Assembly: GCF_011392075.1 (NCBI RefSeq)
Contig: NZ_JAAJBV010000003.1
Span: forward strand, 1-64,000
Reading direction: 5' to 3'
Source: Flavobacterium celericrescens
Lineage (GTDB): Bacteria; Bacteroidota; Bacteroidia; Flavobacteriales; Flavobacteriaceae
Length of the DNA: 64,000 nt
The notes below the pieces were generated by a model that worked only from the letters and a program-made list of their open reading frames with translations, was not told where the DNA came from and made no database searches. A program made the position numbers and the translations under genes. Positions 36,978 through 47,185 of the stretch are shown one piece after another (the first letter of the stretch is position 1; the number at the start of each line of letters is the position of its first letter).

Positions 36978-37832
36978 ATGAAATGGAGAGGAAGACGTCA
37001 AAGTGACAATGTGGAAGACCGTAGAGGAATGTCTGGCGGTGGTAAAATAATTGCTGGTGGTGGTGGTTTAGCCATTGTTTTTCTATTGGTAAAAATGTTC
37101 TTTCCTGATGCCGCACCTTTTGTAGACAGTATTCAGCAAAGTCAAGCTAATCAACAAACGGAACAAGTTGAACAACGCGAATTGACTGCTGAAGAAAAAG
37201 AAATGGGAGAATTCGTTGCTACTGTTTTTGCTGATACCGAAGATATTTGGACTAAGATATTTGAAGAAAATAATCTGGGTACTTATGAACAACCAAAAAT
37301 GGTATTATTTTCAGGAGCTGTTGAAACTGCTTGTGGTGGAGCCAGTTCAGCTTCTGGTCCGTTTTACTGCCCTGGTGATCATAAAGTCTATATGGATTTG
37401 ACTTTTTTTGAAGAACTTCGCACACGTTTTGGTGCCAAAGGAGGCGATTTTGCTATTGCATATGTAATTGCTCACGAAGTTGGACATCACGTGCAAACAT
37501 TATTAGGAACTTCAGCAAAAGTAAGACAATTGCAACAATCAAAAAGTGAAGCTGATGCCAATAAACTATCCGTTTGTCTAGAATTACAAGCCGATTTTTA
37601 CGGAGGTCTATGGGCACATTATAACAAAAGTAATCTTGAAGTTGGTGATATTGAAGAAGCACTAAGTGCGGCTCATGCTGTAGGTGATGATGCCATTCAA
37701 AGTAAAATGCAAGGACATGTAGTACCCGATTCATTTACTCACGGAACCTCTGAACAAAGAATGAAATGGTTTATGAAAGGATTCAAATCAGGTGATATCA
37801 AACAACATGATACATTTGCTGAAGAATTATAA
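36978..37832 (+). CDS. YpfJ-like neutral zinc metallopeptidase
   Basis: A membrane-anchored zinc protease of the neutral zinc metallopeptidase family (E. coli YpfJ type), function not established. Seen: 284 residues; N-terminal MKWRGRRQSDNVEDRRG, a glycine-rich membrane helix (IIAGGGGLAIVFLLVKMF), then CGGASSASGPFYCPGDHKVY, the metal motif HEVGHH at 166-171, LELQADFYGGLWAH and a C-terminal QRMKWFMKGFKSGD. All residues expected for zinc catalysis are present. A -7 element TATATTTG at 36942-36949 precedes it. It is followed by a strong terminator. Confidence 0.94.
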   Translation: MKWRGRRQSDNVEDRRGMSGGGKIIAGGGGLAIVFLLVKMFFPDAAPFVDSIQQSQANQQTEQVEQRELTAEEKEMGEFVATVFADTEDIWTKIFEENNLGTYEQPKMVLFSGAVETACGGASSASGPFYCPGDHKVYMDLTFFEELRTRFGAKGGDFAIAYVIAHEVGHHVQTLLGTSAKVRQLQQSKSEADANKLSVCLELQADFYGGLWAHYNKSNLEVGDIEEALSAAHAVGDDAIQSKMQGHVVPDSFTHGTSEQRMKWFMKGFKSGDIKQHDTFAEEL

Positions 37833-37919
37833 AGTTTTGAGTTTATTTTTTAACAGATTAAAAAAATAACTATTTGTTTTTACATTATTCGTAAATCGAT
37901 TATTGCAAAGAAATTTTTA

Positions 37920-37954
37920 AGGTATGTTCAAGCATTTTTGAGCATACCTTTTTT
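37920..37954 (+). terminator. Terminator after the YpfJ-like gene
   Basis: An 11-bp stem GGTATGTTCAA/TTGAGCATACC with one G-U pair, followed by T6. Confidence 0.85.
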
Positions 37955-37980
37955 AATTTTGGTAATTAATTTTCAGAAAA

Positions 37981-39336
37981 ATGAAAGTAGGAATAGATGC
38001 AATCCAATTTGATATACCAAAGCTATATTTACCAATCTCAACATTAGCAACTCATAGAGCAATTGAACCAGACAAATTAATCAAAGGCCTGGGTTTGCAA
38101 AAAATGAGTTTTTTAGATGTTAATCAAGATGTAATTACACTTGGGGCAAATGCTGTTTTTAAACTTATTGAACAAGAAAATATCAATCTTGCATCTATAG
38201 CAAAAATATATATAGGTACAGAAAGTGGTGTTGACAATTCAAAACCCGTAGCTTCATATATTTTAAATTTAATTGAATCTAAGTTTGGAGAAAATTCTTT
38301 ACAAAATTGTGATGTAGTAGATTTAACCTTTGCTTGCATCGGTGCAGTTGATGCCTTACAAACCTGTGTCGATTATATTCGATTAAACCCAACAAAAAAA
38401 GCTATTGTTATTGCTTCCGACAATGCCAAATATGACTTAAATTCAACTGGAGAATACACACAAGGTGCGGGAGCAATTGCCATGTTAATTAGTCTAAACC
38501 CAAAAATAATTGATTTTTCTAAAGAAACTGGTGTAGCTACTTCTGGCGTTTTTGATTTCTTTAAACCAAAACAAACCATTCAAAAAGAAGCAATTACTGG
38601 AAAGACTACAAACGAAAATTGGTTTGATATTTTAGAATCTGAAATCACTATTGTAAAAGACCAACCCATTTTTGATGGTCAATATTCCAATGCTTGTTAC
38701 ATCAACCGAATTACAGAAGCTTACAATCATTATAAAACAGAAAGCAAACAAAAAGAAATCATTTTTAATCATTGGGAATTAATCTTGATGCACCTTCCCT
38801 ACTGTTTTCAAGGCAGAAGAACATTCATCGAAATTTTTGCAAAAGAAAATCAAGAATTATTAGACAAACAAGAAGGTGCTTCTTTCAAAGATAAAATGAA
38901 AGCTTTGACAAAATCTCCAGAATATTTAGCGTTGGTGCAATCTAAAATTTATCCTTCAGAAATTGCCTCTGGAGAAGTTGGAAACATTTACACAGGATCA
39001 ATTTTCTTAGGATTACTATCCGCTTTATATTATTCTGCAAATGAAAACAGCGATTTAACACATAAAAAAATAGGCTTTATAGCGTATGGAAGTGGTTCAA
39101 AATCGAAAGTATTTGAAGCAGAAATACAACCTGATTGGAAAAACAGTATCTTAAAAACAAACCTTTTTGAAACCCTAGAAAATCGCACTGCCATTGATTT
39201 TATAACCTACGAAAAGCTACATAAAAAAGAATTGAAATCTGCAGTTTTGCAACCTAAAAACGAATTTGTTTTGGAACGTATTGAAAATGACAATCCTCTC
39301 TTAAAAGGTGCTCGTTATTATAATTTTATAGAATAG
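37981..39336 (+). CDS. Hydroxymethylglutaryl-CoA synthase family protein
   Basis: A thiolase-fold enzyme that condenses acetyl-CoA and acetoacetyl-CoA to HMG-CoA, or a close relative. Seen: 451 residues; MKVGIDAIQFDIPKLYLPI at the start, IYIGTESGVDNSKP with a Glu-type motif, the catalytic Cys in LTFACIGAVDAL, and the catalytic His region MHLPYCFQGRRTF. Members of this phylum use it for the mevalonate pathway, but flavobacteria carry relatives, so mvaS identity is likely rather than certain. No mvaA or mvaK gene is adjacent. It is isolated, with a TAATTTTG at 37954-37961. Confidence 0.9.
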   Translation: MKVGIDAIQFDIPKLYLPISTLATHRAIEPDKLIKGLGLQKMSFLDVNQDVITLGANAVFKLIEQENINLASIAKIYIGTESGVDNSKPVASYILNLIESKFGENSLQNCDVVDLTFACIGAVDALQTCVDYIRLNPTKKAIVIASDNAKYDLNSTGEYTQGAGAIAMLISLNPKIIDFSKETGVATSGVFDFFKPKQTIQKEAITGKTTNENWFDILESEITIVKDQPIFDGQYSNACYINRITEAYNHYKTESKQKEIIFNHWELILMHLPYCFQGRRTFIEIFAKENQELLDKQEGASFKDKMKALTKSPEYLALVQSKIYPSEIASGEVGNIYTGSIFLGLLSALYYSANENSDLTHKKIGFIAYGSGSKSKVFEAEIQPDWKNSILKTNLFETLENRTAIDFITYEKLHKKELKSAVLQPKNEFVLERIENDNPLLKGARYYNFIE

Positions 39337-39460
39337 TTTTGTTTCAAGTACTTTGTCTATATTTGTTATACAACAACTAAATATTTGACTTCTGAAACAT
39401 TTTTCTTTAAAAATTGAAGCTCCTGAATCTGATTATTTATACATTGAAAATTCTCAATTA

Positions 39461-39829
39461 ATGAATGCTGGCAAAGGTTTGTATACTGCAATTAATATTT
39501 ATAAAGATGAAATTATTGCCATTTTCAAAGGAGAGATTCTATCGGAAGAAGAAATAAACTTTCGTATCAAAAATGGAAATGATAAGTATTTTATAAACAT
39601 GATTGATGGTTCTATTATGGATTCAATGTTGGTAGACTGTTTTGCTAAATATGCTAACGATGCTGAAGCCTTTTCAAAATCACTATTTAAAAATAACGCA
39701 AAAATTGCACTTGACGAAGAAAACAACGTTTGTGTAATTGCTATTAGAAACATTAAATCTGGTAGTGAAATTTTTTGCAGTTATGGAAAAAAATACTGGA
39801 AAAAACATTCAACCCTACTTTCCAAATAG
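39461..39829 (+). CDS. SET-domain protein (start uncertain)
   Basis: A small bacterial SET-domain protein; SET proteins are mostly lysine methyltransferases, but targets of such bacterial forms are unknown. Seen: GKGLYTAINIYKDEIIAIFKG, DKYFINMIDGSIMDSML, the near-cofactor motif AKYANDAEA and the closing GSEIFCSYGKKYW. Homologous sequence continues upstream of this ATG in the same frame (IEAPESDYLYIENSQL), back to a stop at 39386-39388, without an ATG, GTG or TTG. So the true start may be a rare codon (CTG 39392 or ATT) or a lost base in the upstream T5 run. The 3' end overlaps the convergent esterase gene by 15 bp. Confidence 0.8.
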   Translation: MNAGKGLYTAINIYKDEIIAIFKGEILSEEEINFRIKNGNDKYFINMIDGSIMDSMLVDCFAKYANDAEAFSKSLFKNNAKIALDEENNVCVIAIRNIKSGSEIFCSYGKKYWKKHSTLLSK

Positions 39830-40729
39830 AAACACAAAAGGAATATCAAGACGCTTTTGCCATGCTAGTTCGGAATGATTTTCACCTTCAAACTTTCTGG
39901 TCATCCAATTTGTTGCAGCATACCCTTTTTTCAGCATTATTTTATCTACTTCATTTTGCAAGGGCTCATATACTGCATCTAATGTTTCCGTACCAAAATC
40001 AAAATAGATTTTATGATTTTTAGGATTGGGTAAATTTTCATTCAAATAGCGATAAAAAGCCTTTGGAATCGGGTTATTAGCAACATGAAAAACACCAGGC
40101 CAATGCGTTGATAAACAAGCGGCTCCACCAAAAATGCTTGGATATTCGCAAATAGCATACATCGAAATCAAACCGCCCATACTGCTACCCGCAATAAAGG
40201 TGTGCTCTTTATCCTGATACACAGCATATTTTTTATCAATCATCGGCTTTAATTCCTTTACAATGAATTGTAAATAATTATCTGAATTTACTTTTCCATT
40301 AAAATACTTCACACCTTCCGAACGTTCCAAATTATAGATTGAATCTTGTTGTTTTGGTGTCAGCATTTCAAATGCTTTTTGTGGAAAATAATCAAAATGT
40401 CTGGTTTCAACGCCATTCCAAATACCCACAATTATAACATCTTGGATCTTATTTTCAGCTAATAAATTAGCCATAACTACATCTACTTCCCATGCTTGTT
40501 TATTCCATGTTTGTTCGGCATCATAAAGCATTTGTCCATCGTGCATATACAAAACATTATATTGCTTCGTGGATGAATAATCATCCGGTAGCCAAATATC
40601 TATATTTCTGGATGTGACAAAATTAGATTGAAAATTTTCAATACGTTCAATGGTTCCTGAAGTAACTTGTGGAAGTTCTTGTGAATACACAAGATTTGAA
40701 AACAATAAAAATAAAAAAAATGATTTCAT
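39815..40729 (-). CDS. Secreted alpha/beta-hydrolase esterase (Fes/EsterD-like)
   Basis: An exported esterase of the enterochelin-esterase / putative esterase family; hydrolyses ester substrates, exact one unknown. Seen: a signal peptide starting at MKSFFLFLLF and ending VYSQE, then NIDWLP-type strands (DIWLPDDYSSTKQYNVLYMH), an IIVGIWNGVETRHFDYFP segment, the nucleophile GSSMGGLISMYA and a C-terminal GENHSELAWQKR with the catalytic His. The start at 40729 is chosen because it begins the signal peptide; 23 further in-frame codons upstream have no sensible sequence. It follows comM by 16 bp and shares its strand. Confidence 0.88.
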   Translation of the reverse strand: MKSFFLFLLFSNLVYSQELPQVTSGTIERIENFQSNFVTSRNIDIWLPDDYSSTKQYNVLYMHDGQMLYDAEQTWNKQAWEVDVVMANLLAENKIQDVIIVGIWNGVETRHFDYFPQKAFEMLTPKQQDSIYNLERSEGVKYFNGKVNSDNYLQFIVKELKPMIDKKYAVYQDKEHTFIAGSSMGGLISMYAICEYPSIFGGAACLSTHWPGVFHVANNPIPKAFYRYLNENLPNPKNHKIYFDFGTETLDAVYEPLQNEVDKIMLKKGYAATNWMTRKFEGENHSELAWQKRLDIPFVFLFGK

Positions 40730-40745
40730 ATAATTTACTTTAATA

Positions 40746-42281
40746 TTAACCCAACCAGCCTTCTCTATCCAAACTTCTATATTGTATAGCTTCAGCAATA
40801 TGGTGGGATTGTATGGTTGCTGCGGTTTCTAAATCAGCAATCGTTCGAGCAACTTTTAAAATGCGATCATAGGCTCTAGCTGATAAATTTAATCGCTCCA
40901 TTGCTGTTTTTAATAATTGTAAAGAAACTTCATCTAAAGTACAAAATTCTCTAATTAATTTGCTACTCATTTGTGCATTATAATGAATATGTTCAAAATT
41001 TTCAAATCGTGCAGATTGTATTGCTCTAGCCATTGTAACTCGTTTTCTAATTGCAATACTGCTTTCCGCTTTTCGAGTTTCGGTCAATTTTTCAAATGGA
41101 ACTGGAGTAACTTCAATATGAATATCTATTCGGTCCAACAATGGTCCTGAAATCTTACTCAAATACCGTTGCATTTCCATTGGAGATGAACTTACCGGTG
41201 CGTTTGGGTCGTTAAAATAACCGCCGGGACTCGGATTCATGCTTGCTACCAACATAAAAGAAGATGGATAAGTAATTGTAAATTTAGCTCGTGATATCGT
41301 TACTTCTCTATCCTCCAAAGGCTGACGCATGACTTCTAACACTTCTCTTTTAAATTCGGGTAGTTCATCTAAAAACAAAACACCATTGTGTGCCAATGAG
41401 ATTTCGCCGGGTTGTGGATAACTTCCGCCACCAACTAAAGAAACTGAACTCGCTGTGTGATGCGGACTTCTAAAAGGACGTTGTGCCATTAAACCAACAT
41501 CTTTAGTTTTACCTGCTACGGAATGAATTTTCGTTGTTTCCAATGCTTCTCGCATAGTCATAGGTGGTAAAATACTTGGTAAACGTTTGGCTAGCATTGT
41601 TTTTCCAGAGCCTGGAGGTCCAATTAAAATTATATTATGTCCGCCAGCTGCAGCAATTTCCATACAGCGTTTAATAGACTCTTGTCCTTTCACATCGCTA
41701 AAATCATGCTCTGGAAAATCTAAAATTTTATTAAATTCTTCAGAAGTATCAATTGTAGTAGGTATCAAATCATGTTTCCCTTCAAAAAAATTAATGACTT
41801 GTAACACATTTTCAACACCATATACATCGAGTCCTTCTACTATAGCTGCTTCTTTCACATTTTGAAATGGTAAAATCAATCCTTTAAAACCTTCTTCTTT
41901 GGCTTTAATAGCAATAGACAAAGCTCCTTTTATAGGTTGCAATCCACCATCAAGAGACAATTCGCCCATGATGACATAGTTGTGAATTTCTTCTGATTTG
42001 ATTTGAGATGAGGCTGCTAGAATACCAACTGCTAACGTTAAGTCATAAGCAGAACCTTCTTTTCGTAAATCGGCAGGTGCCATATTTACAGTGATTTTTT
42101 TTCCCGGAAATTGATAATTGTTATTTTTAAGAGCAGCAGCAATGCGATAACTACTTTCTTTTATTGCAGAATCTGGTAAACCTACCAAGTGGTAGCCAAT
42201 TCCTTTATCGATATTTACTTCTACAGTAATGGTGGTGGCTTCTACACCAAAAACGGCGCTTCCGAATACTTTTACTAACAT
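40746..42281 (-). CDS. YifB/ComM-family Mg-chelatase-like ATPase
   Basis: A hexameric AAA+ helicase-type protein; ComM promotes branch migration in natural transformation in several bacteria, and YifB is its E. coli name. Seen: 511 residues; an N-terminal S5-like domain ([36 protein letters not shown]), Walker A GPPGSGKT at 221-228, Walker B FLDELPEF, and the C-terminal Mg-chelatase domain with [16 protein letters not shown]. All motifs are intact, so the protein should be active. The AT-rich leader contains TATATTTG at 42316-42323 on the minus strand. Confidence 0.95.
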   Translation of the reverse strand: MLVKVFGSAVFGVEATTITVEVNIDKGIGYHLVGLPDSAIKESSYRIAAALKNNNYQFPGKKITVNMAPADLRKEGSAYDLTLAVGILAASSQIKSEEIHNYVIMGELSLDGGLQPIKGALSIAIKAKEEGFKGLILPFQNVKEAAIVEGLDVYGVENVLQVINFFEGKHDLIPTTIDTSEEFNKILDFPEHDFSDVKGQESIKRCMEIAAAGGHNIILIGPPGSGKTMLAKRLPSILPPMTMREALETTKIHSVAGKTKDVGLMAQRPFRSPHHTASSVSLVGGGSYPQPGEISLAHNGVLFLDELPEFKREVLEVMRQPLEDREVTISRAKFTITYPSSFMLVASMNPSPGGYFNDPNAPVSSSPMEMQRYLSKISGPLLDRIDIHIEVTPVPFEKLTETRKAESSIAIRKRVTMARAIQSARFENFEHIHYNAQMSSKLIREFCTLDEVSLQLLKTAMERLNLSARAYDRILKVARTIADLETAATIQSHHIAEAIQYRSLDREGWLG

Positions 42282-42338
42282 GGCTTATAATTTTTTTAAA
42301 TGGCTTATATCGTTGCAAATATAGAAAAGTTTTTGAAA

Positions 42339-42364
42339 TAAAAAATCCCGATTACTCGGGATTT
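42339..42364 (-). terminator. Terminator of dsbD
   Basis: Stem AAATCCCG/CGGGATTT with a T run on the minus strand, just after the dsbD stop. Confidence 0.8.
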
Positions 42365-42367
42365 AAT

Positions 42368-44371
42368 TTATTTTTTGAATTTTGAAATACCAACTTCTAA
42401 CCACTTCTTGTATTCTTCTGCATTTGGTGTGTAACCAATTTGATCTGTTAAATCTGTTCCATCACTGTCAAGAATTATGTAATATGGTTGCGCATTATTT
42501 TTATAACGTGTAATCTGATAATCACTCCATTTGTTTCCAATGGTTTTAATTTCTTTACCTGTTTCTTTAGACACATATTGCTCGTTTTTAGGTAATTCAC
42601 GCTTATCATCAACATACAAAGAAATTAAAACTACTTTGTCTTTTAAAATTGGTAAAACTTCTGATTTTGACCAAACATGTTCTTCCATTTTCCTACAATT
42701 TACACAAGCATGACCTGTGAAATCTAACAAAACTGGTTTGTTTACTTTTTTAGCATAGGCTAAACCTTGTTCATAATCATGGAAAGCAATTATCTTATGA
42801 GGTCCATAATGTGCATGTTCTGGAAGTTCTTCGCTTGCTCCAGTTGATGAACCTCCCACTCCGTATGGACTTTCGCTATAACTCATTGGTGGCGGAAAAC
42901 CAGAAATTATTTTTAATGGTGCTCCCCATAATCCTGGTATTAAATATACTGTGAATACTGAAACTAATATTGCTAAAAATAATCTTCCAACTGAAATATG
43001 ACTCAATGGACTATCATGAGGCAACGTTAATTTACCAAATAAATAAACCGCCCAAACCCCAAAAATTACTATCCATATTGCAAGAAAAACTTCTCTTTCT
43101 AACCAATGCGATTGTAATACTAAGTCAGCATTTGATAAAAATTTAAATGCTAAAGCTAATTCTAAAAATCCTAAAGAAACTTTTACCGTATTTAACCAAC
43201 CACCCGATTTTGGCAAAGAGTTCATCCAGCCAGGAAACATTGCAAATAACATAAATGGCAATGCTAATGCTGATGAAAAACCAACCATTCCAACAATTGG
43301 AGCAATACCTCCTTTAGAAGAAGCTTCAACCAAAAGCGTTCCTACAATAGGTCCAGTACATGAAAACGATACTATGGCTAAAGCTAACGCCATAAATAAG
43401 ATGCCTACAAAACCACCTCTATCGGCTTGTTGATCTACTTTGTTTGCCCATGAATTAGGTAATACAATTTCAAATGCTCCTAAAAAGGATGCAGCAAAAA
43501 ATACTAATAATCCAAAGAAAATTAAATTGAACCAAACATTTGTTGACAATGCATTTAAAGAATCTGCACCAAAAATACCCGTTACCAATGAACCTAAAAG
43601 CACATAAATTAATATAATTGATATTCCGTATAAAATTGCATTTCTTTTACCTTCTGCTTTTGTTTTACTTTGTTTGGTAAAAAAGCTTACTGTCATTGGA
43701 ATCATTGGAAATACACATGGCGTCAACAATGCTGCAAAACCTCCTAAAAATGACAAAATAAAAATTGACCATAGTCCTTTTTTCTCTTCTTTTACAGGTG
43801 ATGTAACACTAGCACTTGCAGCTTTTTTTAATTGACTATCATCTTCAACTATCAATGAGTCTTTAGCAGAATCATCTTTTTTTACTGAATCAACTACTGG
43901 AGGAACTACTGTAGCTTCTACTGATTTTATTTCAGGAATATCAAAACTCAATTCTACATTATCATTTATACACTGTGTTTTACAAGCTTGAAAATCTATA
44001 TTGACCTTAATTTTACCCACTTTAGGATTCAAAATTTGAACTCTTTGAGTCAAAGTAGCCTTATTTTCAAAATAATATTCATCAACACCAAAATCTTCAT
44101 TAAAGTGTTTTTTATAAGGACTTTCTTTTGCTTTTCCTATTAATTTGAAATTACCTTTTGAATTTTTGAATGTTAAAACAATTGGTAACGAACCATCTTC
44201 TGGAGTAAATTGTGAATAAACATGCCAATCTTTTTCAATTGTGGCATTCATAATCAGATTAAATTCTGTATCTGATATCTTCTCAACTTTAGAACTCCAT
44301 ACTACTGGTTTTTGTATTTGACCTTGTGCAAAAAAGGTAAGTAATAATAAAATGTAGGTTAGTTTTTTCAT
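42368..44371 (-). CDS. dsbD: Thiol:disulfide interchange protein DsbD
   Basis: Moves electrons from cytoplasmic thioredoxin across the inner membrane to periplasmic thiol proteins. Seen: 667 residues with a signal peptide ending AQGQ; an N-terminal DsbD-alpha-like domain with CKTQC (redox Cys); a transmembrane core from about 200-460 with LLTPCVFPMIPMT and SCTGPIVG (the paired membrane cysteines); and a C-terminal thioredoxin domain with HACVNCRK, Cys556 and Cys559. It overlaps the tilS stop by one base and is cotranscribed with tilS and pabB. Its terminator lies immediately downstream. Confidence 0.95.
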   Translation of the reverse strand: MKKLTYILLLLTFFAQGQIQKPVVWSSKVEKISDTEFNLIMNATIEKDWHVYSQFTPEDGSLPIVLTFKNSKGNFKLIGKAKESPYKKHFNEDFGVDEYYFENKATLTQRVQILNPKVGKIKVNIDFQACKTQCINDNVELSFDIPEIKSVEATVVPPVVDSVKKDDSAKDSLIVEDDSQLKKAASASVTSPVKEEKKGLWSIFILSFLGGFAALLTPCVFPMIPMTVSFFTKQSKTKAEGKRNAILYGISIILIYVLLGSLVTGIFGADSLNALSTNVWFNLIFFGLLVFFAASFLGAFEIVLPNSWANKVDQQADRGGFVGILFMALALAIVSFSCTGPIVGTLLVEASSKGGIAPIVGMVGFSSALALPFMLFAMFPGWMNSLPKSGGWLNTVKVSLGFLELALAFKFLSNADLVLQSHWLEREVFLAIWIVIFGVWAVYLFGKLTLPHDSPLSHISVGRLFLAILVSVFTVYLIPGLWGAPLKIISGFPPPMSYSESPYGVGGSSTGASEELPEHAHYGPHKIIAFHDYEQGLAYAKKVNKPVLLDFTGHACVNCRKMEEHVWSKSEVLPILKDKVVLISLYVDDKRELPKNEQYVSKETGKEIKTIGNKWSDYQITRYKNNAQPYYIILDSDGTDLTDQIGYTPNAEEYKKWLEVGISKFKK

Positions 44372-45678
44372 TATTTTAATTCTATTTTTAATAGCTGTTG
44401 TGTTGTTTCGTGTGCAATATAGCGATTATCAGCTCGTTTTCCAATCACCCAAACAATTTGGTCATTTGAACATAATAACCACTGATTTTCTTTATCTAAA
44501 AGTGAATATTTTTCATCTTTAAAATACTTGCTCAGCTTCTTTTTTCCGTTCATTCCTACAGGATAAAAATAATCGCCTTCTTGCCATTTACGCAATTCTA
44601 AAGGAAATTGAACTTTATCTGCATCAACAAATATAGTATGATTTCCATTTAAAGAAATGTTAACAGCTTTTGAAAAAACGAGGTTTAAGGGAAAATTAAG
44701 ATTAGACTGCTCTTTTTCAATCTTATAAACTACTTGCGCATCATACTTATTTTTTGGATAAAGCAGCAATATTGTTCTATCTTTTAATAAAACATGTGTT
44801 TCAGAAAATACTTGTTTGCCTGATTGCGCTTGAACTAAATCATAAACATCATTCCATGAAGTAAATCCATATCCTTTCAGCCATTGAAACAAATACGCTT
44901 TATAATTTTGGTATTCAAGCAATGGTTTCAAATGAATTTCTAATTGATTCTCTTTCTCAACTACAACTTTTTCATAAACCAATTTAGAAGCATCGTTAAC
45001 CAAAGATTCTGCTTGTTGCAAATAATTTAAGGTATTTTGAAACGAATCTAAAAATCCCGTATTCAATTCTTTTAAAATGGGAACAATGTCGTGACGCAGT
45101 TTATTTCGGAAATACTTATCCGAAGCATTACTAGAATCTTCTCGCCATTGAATTTTATTTTCTAGCGCATAATTTTCAATTTCCAAACGAGAAAAAGGCA
45201 ACAACGGACGAATAATGTTTCCATTTTGAGATGGAATTCCCGACAAACCTTCTAAACCAGTTCCTCTGATGAAATTGATTAAAAATGTTTCGACATTGTC
45301 ATCCAAATGATGAGCGGTAACCAAATAATCCAATTGGTTTTCAGCTAAAAGTTCATGAAACCAATCGTAACGCAACTTTCGAGCTGCTAATTGAATAGAC
45401 AGCTTGTTATCTCTGGAATATTTTTCTGTATCAAATGACGTAATAAAATAAGGAATATATCCGTCTTGGCATATTTTTTTAACCAACATTTCATCTCCAT
45501 CACTCTCATTTCCACGCAATTGAAAATTACAATGTGCAATGGAAATATCATAAAGCAATTGCTGAAACAAATGCATCAAAACCATACTATCAATGCCACC
45601 ACTAACCGCCAAAAGCAATTTCTTGTTTTTCAGTTGAGGAAAATTAGTATTGAGATGTCTTTGAAATTTTTTAAGCAT
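44371..45678 (-). CDS. tilS: tRNA(Ile)-lysidine synthetase
   Basis: Attaches lysine to C34 of tRNA-Ile(CAU) so that it reads AUA codons; essential and cytoplasmic. Seen: the ATP motif AVSGGIDS at about 24-31; HCNFQLRGNESDGDEM and AHHLDDNVETFLINFIRGT with the metal-binding His/Asp region; a substrate-binding domain and the C-terminal TilS domain (WQEGDYFYPVGMNGKKKLSK). The start MLKKFQRHLN at 45678 is preferred; 13 upstream codons are in frame but the conserved protein begins here and the gap to pabB is then 16 bp. It overlaps dsbD by one base. Confidence 0.95.
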   Translation of the reverse strand: MLKKFQRHLNTNFPQLKNKKLLLAVSGGIDSMVLMHLFQQLLYDISIAHCNFQLRGNESDGDEMLVKKICQDGYIPYFITSFDTEKYSRDNKLSIQLAARKLRYDWFHELLAENQLDYLVTAHHLDDNVETFLINFIRGTGLEGLSGIPSQNGNIIRPLLPFSRLEIENYALENKIQWREDSSNASDKYFRNKLRHDIVPILKELNTGFLDSFQNTLNYLQQAESLVNDASKLVYEKVVVEKENQLEIHLKPLLEYQNYKAYLFQWLKGYGFTSWNDVYDLVQAQSGKQVFSETHVLLKDRTILLLYPKNKYDAQVVYKIEKEQSNLNFPLNLVFSKAVNISLNGNHTIFVDADKVQFPLELRKWQEGDYFYPVGMNGKKKLSKYFKDEKYSLLDKENQWLLCSNDQIVWVIGKRADNRYIAHETTQQLLKIELK

Positions 45679-45694
45679 GACCAAAAATAAGGAA

Positions 45695-46984
45695 TTATTT
45701 GGATTGCAGCACTTCAAACATCGCTTTTGCTTTTAACAAGCATTCTTCATACTCGTTTTCAGGAACAGCTTGAGAAGTAATAGCACTTCCAACAGAAAAA
45801 GATAAATACTGACTTTTAGAATTATATAAAATACTTCGAATGACCACATTAAAATCAAAATCGCCAATTGGAGTAAAATAACCCACTGCCCCACTGTATA
45901 ATCCTCTCTTGGTTTCTTCTAATGCTTCAATAATTTGCATTGCCGAAATCTTTGGTGCGCCTGTCATACTGCCCATTGGAAAAGTACTTCTCAGAATTTC
46001 AATTGGTGAAGTGGTATTTTCTACTTCGGAAACGATTGTCGAAATCATTTGATGCACTTGCTTAAACGTATAAATCTGGCACAATTCTTCCACTTGAACA
46101 CTTCCTTTTGTAGCTGTGTGCGCTAAATCATTACGAACCAAATCAACAATCATAATGTTTTCCGAACGCTCTTTTTCGTTTTGAGCTAAATCAACTTTAA
46201 GTTGTTCGTCTATAATTGTAACTTCACTTCTTTTAGAAGTTCCTTTTATAGGCTGAGAAATTACTTTGTTGCCTTCCTTACGCAAATAACGTTCAGGTGA
46301 AGCTGAAAGCAAATAGTGATGGTCATTCTTAAAATACACCGCAAAAGGTGGTTCGGAAATGGCATTCAATTTTTGATAGATTTCCAAAGGTTCGATATGA
46401 GCATTTTCGGCAAAAAATTCCATACAGAAATTAGCTTCATAAATGTTGCCACGATGAATGTGTTCTAGCATTTTGGAAACTTTGGATAAATAATTTTCTT
46501 TTGAGATGCGTTGTTCTATTGTGATGGAAGTTGGAAGTTGGAAGCTGGAAGTAAATGAAAGAATTTCTTCGAAATCAGATTCTATTTCATCATCACACAT
46601 TCGTAAATACTGCATTTCAACTTGATTTCCTTTAATTAGAAACAACTTTTTAGGTTGAAAGAAAAACAAATCAGGAAATACTAATCCATCATAATTATTG
46701 GATTGTAAATCTTCGGTATCATTTTTTAAATCGTAGGACAGATAACCAAACAACCAATCTTTCATTTGACTTTGATATTGATACAAATCCTGAAACGCAT
46801 TTTTAACATCGGTTTTAATAGAAGTGAAAGCTTCAACAGCCAAAACTACATCATAACTCGAATACTTTTGATGATAAGCATTTGAATCTAAAAAAGCAAC
46901 CTCTCTGTGTTGGTTTGACCAATGTAAAAGTTGGTTTTTAAAATTGGAAAACTGGGAAACATCTTTTGTAATTACTGTTCTCAA
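45695..46984 (-). CDS. pabB: Aminodeoxychorismate synthase component I
   Basis: Chorismate-using enzyme of the PabB/TrpE family, giving aminodeoxychorismate for folate. Seen: the C-terminal chorismate-binding domain with GNIYEANFCMEFFAE, SASPERYLR, QPIKGTSKRSEV, ENIMIVDLVRNDLA and PMGSMTGAPKISAMQIIE. The N-terminal 150 residues are less conserved. There is no ATG in place: the start is TTG, either 47005 or 46984. I choose 46984 (product MRTVITKDVSQF) because TACTTTTG at 47003-47010 looks like the -7 element. No pabA is near. It leads the pabB-tilS-dsbD operon. Confidence 0.9.
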   Translation of the reverse strand: MRTVITKDVSQFSNFKNQLLHWSNQHREVAFLDSNAYHQKYSSYDVVLAVEAFTSIKTDVKNAFQDLYQYQSQMKDWLFGYLSYDLKNDTEDLQSNNYDGLVFPDLFFFQPKKLFLIKGNQVEMQYLRMCDDEIESDFEEILSFTSSFQLPTSITIEQRISKENYLSKVSKMLEHIHRGNIYEANFCMEFFAENAHIEPLEIYQKLNAISEPPFAVYFKNDHHYLLSASPERYLRKEGNKVISQPIKGTSKRSEVTIIDEQLKVDLAQNEKERSENIMIVDLVRNDLAHTATKGSVQVEELCQIYTFKQVHQMISTIVSEVENTTSPIEILRSTFPMGSMTGAPKISAMQIIEALEETKRGLYSGAVGYFTPIGDFDFNVVIRSILYNSKSQYLSFSVGSAITSQAVPENEYEECLLKAKAMFEVLQSK

Positions 46985-47185
46985 ATTGGAAAATTTACGC
47001 TCCAAAAGTACAATAAAAAAATAGTTGTTGAAAATGATTACAATTGTTAAAATTTGGCACGATTTTTATTTTATCTGAAATAAGTCCAACCACTTTAAAA
47101 ATTCATATTGTCATTGATTAAAAAATTACTCATTTACAAATTATTAAATCAAATTAATTAATCTATAACTTTAAAATGAATTTTT

